From Pelecanus crispus (taxonomy: Eukaryota > Chordata > Aves > Pelecaniformes > Pelecanidae), in NCBI RefSeq assembly GCF_030463565.1, contig NC_134651.1, forward strand, positions 12,660,734-12,724,733: 64,000 bases of DNA. Reading direction: 5' to 3'. Under the pieces are notes generated by a model. It saw only the letters and a program-made list of their open reading frames with translations. It had not been told where the DNA came from and searched no databases. How positions within the stretch are numbered: position 1 is the stretch's first letter; each line of letters starts with the position of its first letter. A program made the translations under genes and the position numbers. Of this stretch, positions 22,701-33,701 are shown in pieces.

Positions 22701-25700
22701 GACTTGACTTGGAAAAGAATCCTTCCAGAAGGAAGTCCTGGAGGGAGTAGTGAGAGCAGAGAGGGCACAGGCAGTTTGTTCACACTGGAGGCCCTGGGTA
22801 CCGGGATCACATGCAGCCAGGTCTTGCTTAGTGTTTTTATGGTTTACAGTACTGCGAGATAATTCTTCCAGTCTGCTGGCCACATTTAAATAACCTTCAT
22901 GTGCTCCATGTTTGCTTTAGCAAGGGAACAGCCTACGTGGGCTGCTGCTGGTCTCTTCTGTCAGGTGTTTGGTGCCAGCACGTTGCTCCTGCCGGAGATG
23001 CTGGTGCTCAGAGCTTTCCCATCAGCCCTGCTGTGTCCTGTGTTTACAGCCCAGGGGTTTAATCCAGGGGGGCTCATCCTGGCCTGAAGTTGGCATACGG
23101 GGGCTGGGGTGACATCCTTGGGTTTGGGGGCTGATGAGCCTTCTGGGACTATCCCACCTGGTGATAGCATTGGCAGCAGAGGCGTTTTGTGCAGCTAACT
23201 GGAGGCTTTTGGGGAGTGTCTGTAGTTAAGGTCGGGAAGCGAGCTGTGGCAGGATTCTAGTGCTAGCCCCTGCGGGAGCCTAGGGTCAGATTTGGCTTCC
23301 TCTGCCATCCCTGAGACGATGCCATTGCCTGAGCGTGCCGGCTCTGCCTCCCCATAACGCCTGGCCCACACTATGCTGCATGTGCCCCACTGTTTGCTCA
23401 TGTTCATCGTAGTCTAGGACCATGTGGCACCTTCCTGCACAGAGCCGAAGGGACCAGAGCATGTCTGGCCAGTGCCCTACGTGGTCGGGAGGCTATGTTT
23501 GCCTGAATTCCCTGTTTTCTGCAGCTAGAAGTCCGTTCACATGATGCAGATATGTGGATTCCTTAGCGTTAGGATGCTTTTGTGTCTGTTTCTAGCAATA
23601 GATGTCAAGAAGGGTCAAGCATCTATCTATGCTGAGCTCCACTAGCGTGAGTGTGTAAATTTACGGGCAGCACTGGGACTTGCTCCTCTTGCTGCCAGGG
23701 CAGCCCCACTCTTCTTAGGGGAGCCGACACCTTGGGGGGTGGTACTCTTCTCTCAGCCAGGCTGTGATTCCCTTGGCCTCGGTGTGCGGTTCGTGTCTGG
23801 CCGGGATCAGGGGGGCTCTGTGTGGGTCTGCGTAGCTGACCTGCTTGGGGTGGAAGAGCAGGGACCCCAAGCTGTGCCTCCCCTAGCCAGGCACTGGGCA
23901 ACTGGGTTCGTGGGAGCTGCAAGCCTGTGTTTGGGGGTGGTGTGGTCACTGCAGACCCCGTTCCTAGGGCTCCCCAGCGATACAAAACAGGAGACCTACT
24001 GTGCTGAAGGTTGTGGCACTGGCCTCTCTTCTGTCTTGACCTGTAGTATTTTTCCCTTGCATGCCCTCCTTCCCTTTTCTGCGAGTCTGTCTGCAGTGAA
24101 GCAGGGTTTCTGCCTGCCTTGTACTGCTGGAAGTAGTAGGGTCCCTGTCCCAGGGTTCTTCCACCGTTGAGATGAATTCCCTGTCAGGGTTTAACCTGAA
24201 AGAAAGATGAGTGATGAAGGTACCTCTGGGTACTGCCTGGTACCCAAGGCTGGCGCCGAGGAGGGATGCAGGGCAGCCCAGGGCTGTTGGGGAGCTGATG
24301 GAGGGGTGGAGGGAGCAGGACCCCAGTGTCCTGCACCTTATCTTGGACCCCTCCCTCCTTGGGAGATGGGTCTGTGGCCTCTGCAGAGGGCTGGCCCCTG
24401 TGGCTGCTGGCCTGCTCTGCGTGGATGCTGATGCGTCTCTGGAACGCTGGGCTTAGGCTGCCAGCCCGGGCTGTGCAGTTGCTGACAAACTGTGGCATGG
24501 CCACTGTCTGATCTTACAGGTTGCAGTCAAGTAGAGAGAAGGGCTCTGCATCCCGTTGCTAATCCTCTGCAGCATCTATACTGTGTGTAGAGAGCTACTA
24601 AACCTTCTTGCTAACCTTGCTGTCCTGCCCTCCTAGCTCCTGTGTGTGTACTGTTTCAGGCCATGTCACTACTAGGATGTGGTGCATGACCTGTACCAGC
24701 AGCCACTTGTCTCCCCCAAACCCCAGGCTCACTGTTTTCACAGCACCCCACCGTGTCCTTCCCTTGTAACTCTGACAGGCAACTGGTTAGACTGCACCTC
24801 TCCTTGCTGCTCAGTGCCACCGGTAGAAGTTGATGCTGTAGTTCACGTGCTTTTGAACAGCTTGATGAGTTTTACAATGAAGCTTTGGTTTGAAAGGAGT
24901 GTATCCCCCTGCCCTGCCCCATCTGCTCCACCTTATCTGTTTGTGATTCAGATGCAGACATCAAGAGGAACCCAGAATCCAGCAGGAAGTCCTTTCTCTC
25001 CTCGGAGTCCATGTACGTCTTCGACTCGTGGCAAGACATCTTGGTACCAAGTTCCCCTTCCTGCCCAACTCTGCTCTTCCATGTGCATCAGCTGCTCTTT
25101 TGCACCGTAGTGGACAGCTATCCTTCCCTCCCTCCTCCCTCCCTTTACTTAGCAGTGGGGCACTGGGTCCTAGTCTTAAATTTGGGAAGCGGCATCTGGG
25201 ATGATCAGGATATTCACATGAGGTAGATATGATATGGACTGGTGTCAGGAGAGATGCCCATACTTCCTAGTAGGTAAGAGGCTGGGGAGAGGACCTGGCA
25301 CAACCTGGAGCATGTGGACTGGCTGCTGGCTTGCTGCTGGCTCTGAGCCTCCCCTGCCTCCCCCCTCCCAGCTGGGACGGCCTGTTAGACTACATGGTGC
25401 TGCCACCTTCTCTCCAGCCCTCGCTGCTGTGCTGTGACCCAGAGGTGGAACTGCTGGCACACAGCGATGCTCACAAACTCTGTGTGCAGTGCAGCAGCAG
25501 CTTAAGCGTGAAGTGCTGAGCCCTTTCCTGGTGCTGCCCTGGGGTGGAGAGGTGGGGGCTGTGGGGAGGTGAATCACAACCTGCTTTAAGCACAGCTGCT
25601 GTGTTAATGCTCTGAAAGCAAAACCCCTTTGGGATGCTGGGACCCCTCTGCTCGCTGGGTGAGATACAAAGCTGTGCCCATACTTGGCAGCTTCTTGGGT

Positions 25701-28700
25701 AGGTTTGTACTGGGAGAGCAGCTACTTCTGGCTTTGTACAGACACTGGCTCTCACTTTGCAGCTTCCCCTGCAAACAGGCACAGGTTTTGTTAAGTAAGG
25801 TATGTTTTGCTTGCCTTTCTAAACAGTTGTTGTTGTGCCATTAGCCAGCTTTGCTTGGGGGCAGCTGCAAAGACAGAAATCAATCACATATATCATTTTT
25901 AAGCCTGTATAGTAGTGCAGAAATAAGGTACCAAAGTTGAAGGGAGCATCTTTGGCTTGAGCTGGGACCAGCATCAGGGTTGTGAGGAGGACACAGCTGT
26001 GAGAGCTGGTACTAACCACTTCCTTCGCTGTCTAGATCCCACTCCTTCCTCAATTCCAACTCGGCAGACGCCGTGGCCATGGGCTTGTTGAAGCAGTTTG
26101 AGGGCATGCAGCTCCCGGCTGCCTCTGAATTGGAGTGGCTGGTCCCCGAGCACGACGCCCCGCAGAAGGTAGGGGTGTGAGTCACCAACAGCATTTGATC
26201 TTCCCCAAACCGCTGGCTTCATCCCACTGCCAAGGGGCTTTGCTAGTCCCAGTGATCCCTTTGTGGAGCCGGAGTTTTTGTCCAGGCTCCAGAGATGGGT
26301 GCAGCCGAGCAGGGCTCTGCCACTGCAGCTTCCTACAGCAGAGTGCCCCAATCCCTGGGGACACCCCTTCTCCAGCCCCCATTCAGCTGGAGCAGCAGCT
26401 CAGTGCCTGCCAGTTTTCCAGAGAGCTGCAGTTGCAGGTTTCTGGCAAGCCAGCCAGGTGCATTGCCTTTGTGATACCAGGCAGGAATCTGACCCTCTTG
26501 CCTGCATCTACCAGCTCCTGCCCATACCTGACTCTCTGCCCATCTCTCCCGATGACGGAGAACACGCCGACATCTACAAGCTGAGGATTCGGGTGCGCGG
26601 AAACCTGGAGTGGGCCCCGCCACGACCACAGATCATCTTCAATATTCACCCAGACCCAACGTAAGGATCCGCATGGCCGAGGGATCTCTGGGGACCTGCC
26701 CTTTCCAACCTTTTTCCATCAACACCAAGGTTGATTATCCTCTCCTTCCCACTTCACTGCTGGGGCTTCCCTGCTCTGAGCCTGGTAAATCCACAGTGGT
26801 CACCACTGGCAGCTGGTGCTGTGAGATGGAGCCAGTGCCTGCAGTCGGTGCCTTTGGGTGCACCAGGGCACAGCAGGGCTTTTCCCCTTGGATTTGTTGT
26901 CCACACTTAAGTGGCAAAGCATGTGGCCATCTCTGCCATTCAGACCCGTGCCAGCGCCCATCCTCTGGTGCCAAGTGCCATCAGGGCTGGAGTCATGTGT
27001 GTTGTCTTCTATCTCTGGGCAGGAGGAAAGTGGCTGTGGCCAAGCAGAATTACCGGTGCGCAGGCTGTGGCATCCGGACTGATCCTGGTGAGTGCTGGGA
27101 CCATGACCCATAGCTGGAGAATGGGGAAGAAAAGTGGGAGATACAGAGTGGGTGGGTGGTGGCAGAGCTGAGCCCAAGGTCAGCAGGGAAATGGTACGCT
27201 GCCTTTGCCAGCTCTGCCTGCACATTGGTGTGCACCACCCACAGAGGAGCCTCCTTCTCCAGAAGGTCACAGGGCTGGTGGAGGCAAAGAGCAGCCTGTT
27301 CTTTGGAGGGCATTTCAGATGTTGACTCTTCTAAGGCAAAGACCTGTTGGGGTCCTAAAGCTCCCAGCAGCTTCTGCTGTGGGTACAGCTGCAGAGCTCT
27401 CTGACCAGCTGTGTTTCCTGAATGTGTAGGTAGATGTGGGTGTGTGAGACTGGACTGTGGTCCCAAATGCTTTTGTGGTTGGCAGGGGTGCTTGCAGACC
27501 CCAGTGTTGAGTGCTCTGGGGCTGGAGGAGGTACTGGCAAGGCAGGCTGCCTTGCTTGTTGGAAATGCTGAGCAACATTGGGAGTCCAATATGTGGTTGG
27601 GCAGAGCCCGTGCCTCAGCTGACCGCCCTGTCTGCCTGGGTTTGGCCAGATTACATCAAGCGGCTGCGGTACTGTGAGTACCTGGGGAAGTATTTCTGCC
27701 AGTGCTGCCACGAGAACGCCCAGATGGTCATCCCCAGCCGTATCCTGCGCAAGTGGGACTTCAGGAAGTACTATGTGAGCAACTTCTCCAAAGACCTGCT
27801 GGGCAAGATCTGGAGTGACCCACTCTTCAACGTGCAGGATATCAATCCTGCCCTGTACCGGAAAGTGAAGTCTCTCAACCAAGTGTGGGTAAGACCCTTT
27901 CCACGCCTTCCTGAGTGCAGTTTGGCTGAGGTGGGTGGCTGCCAATTGTAAAACCCTATTCCAGGGAAGCTGGGGAGAAGCAGCTCTTTCAGTTTTTGAG
28001 GCTTAAGACCTCAGCACCATGGGTTTCCATTCACCTCTTGTTCTTTGTCCAGTAACGCAGGAATTTCAAAAGGAATTTCTGCCTGGTGTCCAGCTGAGCT
28101 TTCGTTTATGTCCTGGAGCACGTGACGATGGTGGTGCTTGCTTTGCCCTGCATGGTGTAAACACTTCGGTAGCAGGGGAGCAGCAGCTGAGGAGCAGCGG
28201 TCATTTCACCAGCACAGGAAATGGGGCAGACCTGCTTGGCCAAGGACTGTGCTCTGTTTACTGATTCTTGTGTCCCCCCTTCCTCTCTAGCTGCTGCGAA
28301 TCCAGCTTTTCCACATGAAGAACATGTTTAAGACGTGCCGGCTAGCGAAAGAGTGAGTCCCGGGCTGTGAGATGAAGCTGTTTTGCTGTCCTGGATCTGT
28401 CCCATGGCAATTTGCACTGGGCATCTGTGCAGCCTGTGCAATGAGCAACAAGGGAGAGGGGAGTGGAGGGGGAGAGAAAGCAGAAGCAGTGGAGAAAGGG
28501 GGCTTAGTGGAGTCGCTTTGCTCTGAGCTCTGGTTTCTCTGTCCTTGCAGCCTCCTAGACTCCTTCGATGCAGTGCCTGGCCACTTGACGGAGGATTTGC
28601 ATCTCTACTCACTGAGCGACCTCAGTGCCACGAAGAAAGGGGACCTGGTGCCTCGCCTGACAGAGCTCCTGAAGGCAGGCAGTCTGCACGTTGAGAAGTG

Positions 28701-30219
28701 CATGGTAAGGCTGCCTTGCCTGCTTCCTACACGGCTCTGGACCCTCAGGAGCGACCTTGGGAGCGGGCTTTGCCAAGATAACCGATGGGGAGGCCTTTGA
28801 CATGCAGGGCAGTCACCAAATTAACTGATTCAATGCTAACTGCTTCTGCCTGCTCCACAGAGCTCCTACCCAGCACATATGGGATGTCCCATTTTGGCTC
28901 TCCCTGACTCCTGACACATGTTGATTCTGCCTTGCTGTGTTCCATTCTGGGGAAGGGCTGTGCCACATGGTTAGAGCAGGGCCCTGTGTCCTCCTGCCCT
29001 GCTTGCCAGGAAGATGAGGAGCATTTAGCTGCTTTTTCTTCATCTTTTTTCCTTCCAGTTGTGCCAAGCCAAAGGCTTCATCTGTGAGTTTTGCCAGAAT
29101 GAGGGCGACATCATCTTCCCCTTTGAGCTCAACAAGTGTAGGACATGTGAAGGTGAGATGCTGGGGAGAAACAGGGAGGGGACAGACCCTGGAGCCACCA
29201 AGCTCTGCCTCCGGTTTGAGTGGCATTTGTGCTAGCGAGAGGTACAGAGCCAGAGCCAGCCAGACCAGAGTGCCTCTGTGCATGGCCTGTTTCTCCGCAC
29301 CACGTTATCACAGCAGCAAATCAGCATTATAATGGTGTTTGGCCAGAGCTGCTGGCACGGTGGAGCGTGTAGGTCCCTTCCTGACCACGCTGCGTGCTGC
29401 CTGCCCCGGCAGCAGCAGGCTGTCTGGTTGTGACTGCAGCAAGCAGGTGTCTGGCAGTCCTGGCTTCCCTTCTGCTGTGGTTATGGGACAGGCTGCAGCC
29501 TGCATACAGCTCCCCTGTCCCTGCTTGGATGGCTGGAGCTGACCTTGTAGAGCAGAGAGAGCCTGAAGGCACTGTCTCTGTGCTCTTCCTGCCTGCCAGC
29601 AAATCCCTGGGCCCCATCAGGAGTCATCATTGATAAAGCCCAGTACTAATGGCCAAGCAGAGCTTGTCTCTGCAGCTTGGGACCAACCTCTGAACTGGCT
29701 TGAAATGGCCCTTGACAACGTGCAAGCCTTGGTTTGGCAGGTGCAGTGCCAGAAAAAACTTCGGGCAGTCACTGTTTCCTTGGAGAATCGGGAAAGTTTG
29801 GGGCGGAACCTTGTGCCGAGCAGGAAACCTCCCACCTGTGCTCCCAAAGGCTTTGCAAGCCAGTGCAGGGACCCTGCAGCATGACTTCTTGCTGCTTCCA
29901 GAATGGTGCTGGACCCCTGCTTCTGGTGCTTGTTCAGCCATGGCTTTGGTTTGAAATGTCCTCCTGGACAAGCCTGGAGCATCCCTCCCCGGGTGTGGAG
30001 TGCCAGGCAGTCTGTCTCAGCCTCTGCCAGCTCTCAGCCATGCTCTCCCCCGCAGAGTGCAAAGCTTGCTACCACAAGTCCTGCTTCAAATCCGCCCGCT
30101 GTCCCCGCTGTGAGCGGCTTCAAGCCCGGAGAGAGCTGCTGGCCAAGCAGAACATGGAGTCCTACATCTCAGACTACGAAGACGAGTTGGAGCAGCCGGA
30201 GGCAGTGGCAGCCACATGA
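4762..30219 (+). CDS. RUBCN: Rubicon (RUN domain and cysteine-rich Beclin-1-interacting protein)
   Basis: Complete gene. Exons: 4762-4799, 10821-10974, 13357-13440, 14925-15084, 15267-15373, 16311-16467, 16703-17251, 17839-17883, 19804-19899, 20072-20187, 20684-20885, 21250-21351, 24952-25012, 26036-26168, 26515-26660, 27023-27087, 27650-27888, 28291-28352, 28551-28704, 29059-29152, 30056-30219. All phases agree and give 975 aa, against about 972 in human. The start MEVGPRKG joins to [15 protein letters not shown], as in mammalian Rubicon. The RUN domain spans ~residues 36-175. A Ser-rich middle carries RRSSFSEGQ. An acidic coiled coil ([17 protein letters not shown]) lies near 530-555. The C-terminal Rubicon-homology, Rab7-binding zinc module (~717-965) has [30 protein letters not shown] and CPRCER. 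Family role: binds UVRAG/Vps34, restrains autophagosome and endosome maturation, and supports LC3-associated phagocytosis. The exon-12 donor (AT|gtacgt) was chosen by phase and homology. Confidence 0.95.
9040..9132. repeat. Near-perfect intronic palindrome (hairpin)
   Basis: Arms 9,040-9,076 and 9,096-9,132 are inverted copies of 37 bp with one mismatch (A9061 opposite C9111), separated by a 19-nt loop. Transcribed in either direction it would form a long hairpin. It lies in RUBCN intron 1, away from exons. The loop also repeats part of the arm (CTGCAGAT at 9,088-9,095). Function is unknown; a microRNA precursor or a template-switch mutation are both possible. Confidence 0.9.
14275..14856. 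mobile_element. Solo LTR of an avian endogenous retrovirus
   Basis: The segment begins TGTCGTGGTTTAGTCCCAGC and ends near ...GCCGAAACCAGGGCA. It matches, from memory, a widespread avian ERV LTR (blocks such as GATGGGGGAGAGAATCAGAA and CATATGGTATGGAATA). It is flanked by the 5-bp direct repeat GGTGG (14,270-14,274 and 14,857-14,861), the target duplication expected for ERVL-type integration. No internal retroviral genes remain, so it is a solo LTR. It lies in RUBCN intron 3, ending 68 bp before exon 4. Confidence 0.85.
14430..14484 (+). repeat. TAG/TAA-type microsatellite inside the LTR
   Basis: An imperfect run of TAG and TAA/AAT triplets occupies a part of the LTR that normally is only A-rich, so it probably expanded after integration. 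It creates a misleading open frame rich in Tyr and Ile on the minus strand. Confidence 0.9.
17839..17883 (+). other. RUBCN: RUBCN 45-nt symmetric exon, probable cassette
   Basis: Between the Ser-rich exon and the next homologous exon sits a 45-nt segment with a long pyrimidine tract and CAG acceptor and a GCAG|GTTTGG donor. It is phase 1 on both sides, so inclusion or skipping keeps the frame. It encodes [14 protein letters not shown], after which the reading continues with ESHG. With it the protein is 975 aa, without it 960. The donor is weak (gtttgg), which favours alternative use. Confidence 0.7.
22255..22302 (+). repeat. (GT)n-rich microsatellite
   Basis: Two blocks of alternating GT/GC dinucleotides (gtgtgtgtgtg, then gtgtgtgtgtgcgtgcacgtgcac) lie in RUBCN intron 12. 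No other feature overlaps it. Confidence 0.85.
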
Positions 30220-32480
30220 GCACGTTGCAGCGGAGGAGCAGAGTGGGGGTTTATTTAAGTGCATGGCCTTCGTCACCAGAGACTGATCCACATGGACTGG
30301 AGATGAGGAAGACTGTCAGGAGGCCTGGAGCACTGTCTTGAAGGGATCTGTTTTCCCCATGCAGTAGTGCTGGGCTGGGGAAGGGGCATCTTCCATCATC
30401 TGAGTCTGCTCCAGGTACTGCTTGCACTCCCTGATGCCTTTGCTTGGGGAAAGGCAGCTGCTCCTGCCTGTCCTGCAGGCAGAACAGGGGCCTTTTCCAA
30501 GCAGTTGTTCATGCTGGACCAGGCAGGGCTTGTGCAGCCAGTCCCTGTGCCCTGCTCCGTGGCAGGGTCCCCTGGGGAGTCAGCACTTTCTGCTCATCAG
30601 CTGTATACTAGGAAGCTGTATACTAGGTCGTCTGCTTCTTGGAGGGGGGAATTGGCTCTCCGAGTCCTCCAGTCCCGTGTCCTGCTGCTGAGGGTTGTGT
30701 GTATGGAGAGAGGGTGGGGCTTTGGGGTTGGTTGTACATTGAACAGCTCCCTTTCTCAAATCTGGCTTGGGACACTGCTGGAGAGCAGTTGCTCTCACTC
30801 CAGGATCAGAGCAGAGGAGGTGGCAGTGGTGAAAATGCCAGATTTCTGCCTTGCCTCTCCATGCTGTCTGTGCCAAGCTGCTTTCCCTGCCCTCTGCCCG
30901 CAGCCTGTGCTGCAGAGGGGCATTGCCCCCCGAGCAGCTACACAAGGGGACTGGTGCCGCTAGGCTTTCAGTGGAGGCAGACCCCCATGGCTGGAGGATG
31001 CAGTAAGCGAGGGTTCCAACCCTGCTTTCTTCTCACGCTGCCGGTCTGTCCTCCCCAGGGGACATGTCCTCCTCTAAGGGTGACATGGGACCTCACTCTG
31101 GTGGCACCAGGACCTGCCTTGCGTGCAGCTGCCTTCTGCCCGAGACCCGCTGGGATGTGGGTGAAGGCTCAGCCCTCTGGCCGCATCCCCTGAGCCTCTG
31201 TCTCGGTTTGTTCTTTTAGGTTGGGGTTTTGTTTTTTAATCTGCTGGATTTGGTTTTATTTTTTTTAATGCGATTGTTTGTATTTTTAATTGTGTGTTCC
31301 CCCCAAAGGAAGTGCTGCTTGAAATGCCTCTTTAGGGGACATGCGATTTGCTTGGGACTCACCGGTATAAAATCTCCAGGACTGTCCTGCTCCTGGTTCC
31401 TCACCCCTGGATGGGGCTGGCGTTTGCCAGGTGTCCCCACTCCCAGCAGATCTCCTGCTCCCCTTGGGAGAGGGGTCCCTGAGCCAGGCAAAGCCTTGAG
31501 GCTTCCTGGCTGTGGTGCAGCGGGGTGGCCCCGCAGCCTGCTTGCAGTGGGGGGTGCACGGGGGAGAGGGATTTGGCACTGGGGTGCTGCAAAGCATTAG
31601 TCCCTTGCTGATGCAGAGCTACCTGCCACGACTGACGGCTCTGCGGGATCGGACCTGGCAGTGCAAGGTGAACTCTGCACTCTGGGGCTAGCAGTCAGTC
31701 GAGGAGGTGCCTCTGCATCGCAGGGGAATGCTTTAGCCCATGGCATGGGTGAGTGTCCAGCAGCACCTTAGCATGGGTGGGATGTGGGGTGGCAGTGGGG
31801 TGTTTGGAAGGATGGCGTGGGCTGTGTACGTGCGAGAAGGGCATTGAGGGACCAGGGAGCAATACACTGGCAGAAGGCATCCTAGAGGCAATGGCTCTTG
31901 CAGCGCATGCCTTGGCTTGAGGCTGGGATGTGGCCCCCCCATGGGCTGTCCCCGTGGGGTTGGCAGGGTTGGGGCAGGGAGGGGAGAGGCTGGGACCAGG
32001 AGAGGTGGCTGCAGGGCTTGGTCGGGGAGGGTGGCTGCAAGCCTCGCTGCTGGGGGCCAGGCTGCTGCATGGCAGCATCTCTCCCCTGCTCTGCAGCATC
32101 CTGACAAACCCAGGTCTAGCCTGGGTAAGGGGATTCAGCTCCCCACTCACTCCCCTGGGGTTTTTGCCGCCTCCTGTCTTGCTTCTGCTTGTTTTCCCTA
32201 GGGGAGCAGTTGCTCTCCCACTCGCTCTCTGTCTCTGCAAGCCCTGGGGCTGCCAGACGCTGGTCCACCTTGGTCTTGCCTGTCCCCAACCCCAAGCTGA
32301 GCCCTCCCGCTGCTGCCCGGAGCTGGCACCCCCTTCCTTGGAGCAGCCTCAAGCAGCACACCTCCATCCACCTTGTTTTGTTTGAAGCACTTTAATGTCA
32401 TGGGACAGCAGCAGAGAGGCTGCCCATGTCCCTTTCTAGAAGCACTGAGTACATTTAGAGAAGAGGGAAGGGATTTTTGG

Positions 32481-32486
32481 TTTATT
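32481..32486 (-). terminator. Candidate polyadenylation signal AATAAA (photolyase)
   Basis: On the minus strand this reads AATAAA within CCACAAATAAACCAAA, 1.2 kb after the photolyase stop. A weaker ATTAAA follows at 32,396-32,391. If either is used, the photolyase 3' UTR overlaps the end of the RUBCN UTR in antisense by roughly 250-350 bp. No better minus-strand hexamer was noticed nearer the stop. Confidence 0.4.
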
Positions 32487-32719
32487 TGTGGTTTCCACCC
32501 TCCGCCATAGACTTTGTCTGGAAGCAGCGGGACTTGCAAACCCAGTGGAAGTCTCCAGGGCAGGGTTGTGCCCAGCACTGACACTGCTGCCCAGCACTGA
32601 CTGCTACGAGTAACACTGGAACTGGCCAAGGCAGTGAGCTCTTTATAAGGGAGAGTGCCGTTAACTGGAGCCCTCCCCACGGGACTATTGCACAGCGTAG
32701 CAACGAAAATGCTGTCCCT

Positions 32720-32725
32720 AATAAA
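32720..32725 (+). terminator. RUBCN: Polyadenylation signal AATAAA (RUBCN)
   Basis: This is the first perfect AATAAA hexamer on the plus strand after the RUBCN stop codon that I found. It is followed within 30 bp by a GT-rich stretch (ggttgtgttgtgg), as expected for a cleavage site near 32,745. Confidence 0.65.
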
Positions 32726-32745
32726 CTAAGTTAATAAGGGGCCTG

Positions 32746-33701
32746 GTTGTGTTGTGGCATCGTTTCAGGTGGGGTAACTGTGTATCCCCGCCTTGGGGTC
32801 AGTGCCGCAGTGCCTGTTGGCCCCTGGGGCAGGGAGGGAGCAGTGGGGGGACAACTTGTGCAACTGGTGATGCAGTGCCAGGTGTCACTGGGAGGGGGTT
32901 ATTGTCACCACCCCTTGACTAATCCATCTGGTTTGTGGCCTCCCCCTGAGAACTGCCCACTGGACTCGGGGCAGGAGGTACAAGCCCCTGAGTAAGGGGC
33001 TCTCTGTAACGCCTGCCCCCTTCCTGAGCCTGCCTTTGCTGCTGGCAGAGGGGCCCAGGGCATGGCCTTGGCTGCCCCAACCCTGCATGCAGCCCTGTCC
33101 CATACAGCCTGGCTCTCCCCTCGTAGCAGTGGTGCATCACCCCATAAACACCATAGACACAGGAGATACAAACTGTAAACTTTAAAACAACTGCCGAAGG
33201 ACACGTGTGCAAGCCCAGCGCAGTGCAGGCTCCCCATGGAGCAAAGCAGGGCTTCCCTGCAGGCAGCATGGCGTGAGTAGCCAGTTTCTGAGGGCTTTTG
33301 CCCAGAAAAGCCCTGCTCAGCCTCCATCTAAGCTGTGGTTAGCAGCAGCAACGGCGACTTGGGCTTACTCCTGAGCACAGTGGTTATAGAAAAGGTTTCT
33401 GGCAGGTATGGGCAGGCTGAGGACGGGCTCTCGCAGCTGCCAGCAAACCTATGGCAGCAGGAGAGCCCTGCACGGCCCCGCGGGGCTCCAGCAGCTGCCC
33501 CAGCGCAGCAGCTCAAGCAGGGGGTGATGGCAGAGGAAAGACCCGCAAAACCCTGGGGCTTGCTGCTGTTACCATAAGCCCTCCAGCAGCACCTGGGGTG
33601 ATCCCTGGCTGGGGTGTAAGGTGCGAGCTGGCACCTTGGCAAAGGCACGTCTGCCCCCCAGCACAGAGGGGCACGGGCAATCCCAAGGCATGCCATGCCC
33701 G
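32746..33701 (-). other. Probable photolyase 3' UTR
   Basis: About 950 bp between the RUBCN cleavage region and the photolyase stop codon. No exon can be supported on either strand. Most or all of it is probably transcribed as the photolyase 3' UTR, because the nearest minus-strand AATAAA lies beyond it. Confidence 0.45.

Larger units (their letters stand above)
30220..32745 (+). other. RUBCN: RUBCN 3' untranslated region
   Basis: After the TGA at 30,217-30,219 no further coding exon is seen for 2.5 kb. A consensus AATAAA lies at 32,720-32,725 (in CCCTAATAAACTAAG), so the UTR probably ends near 32,745. Mammalian RUBCN also has a UTR of several kilobases. The stretch contains a 14-bp direct repeat (AGCTGTATACTAGG, about 30,599-30,627) and a T-rich block near 31,230-31,290. 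Confidence 0.6.
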
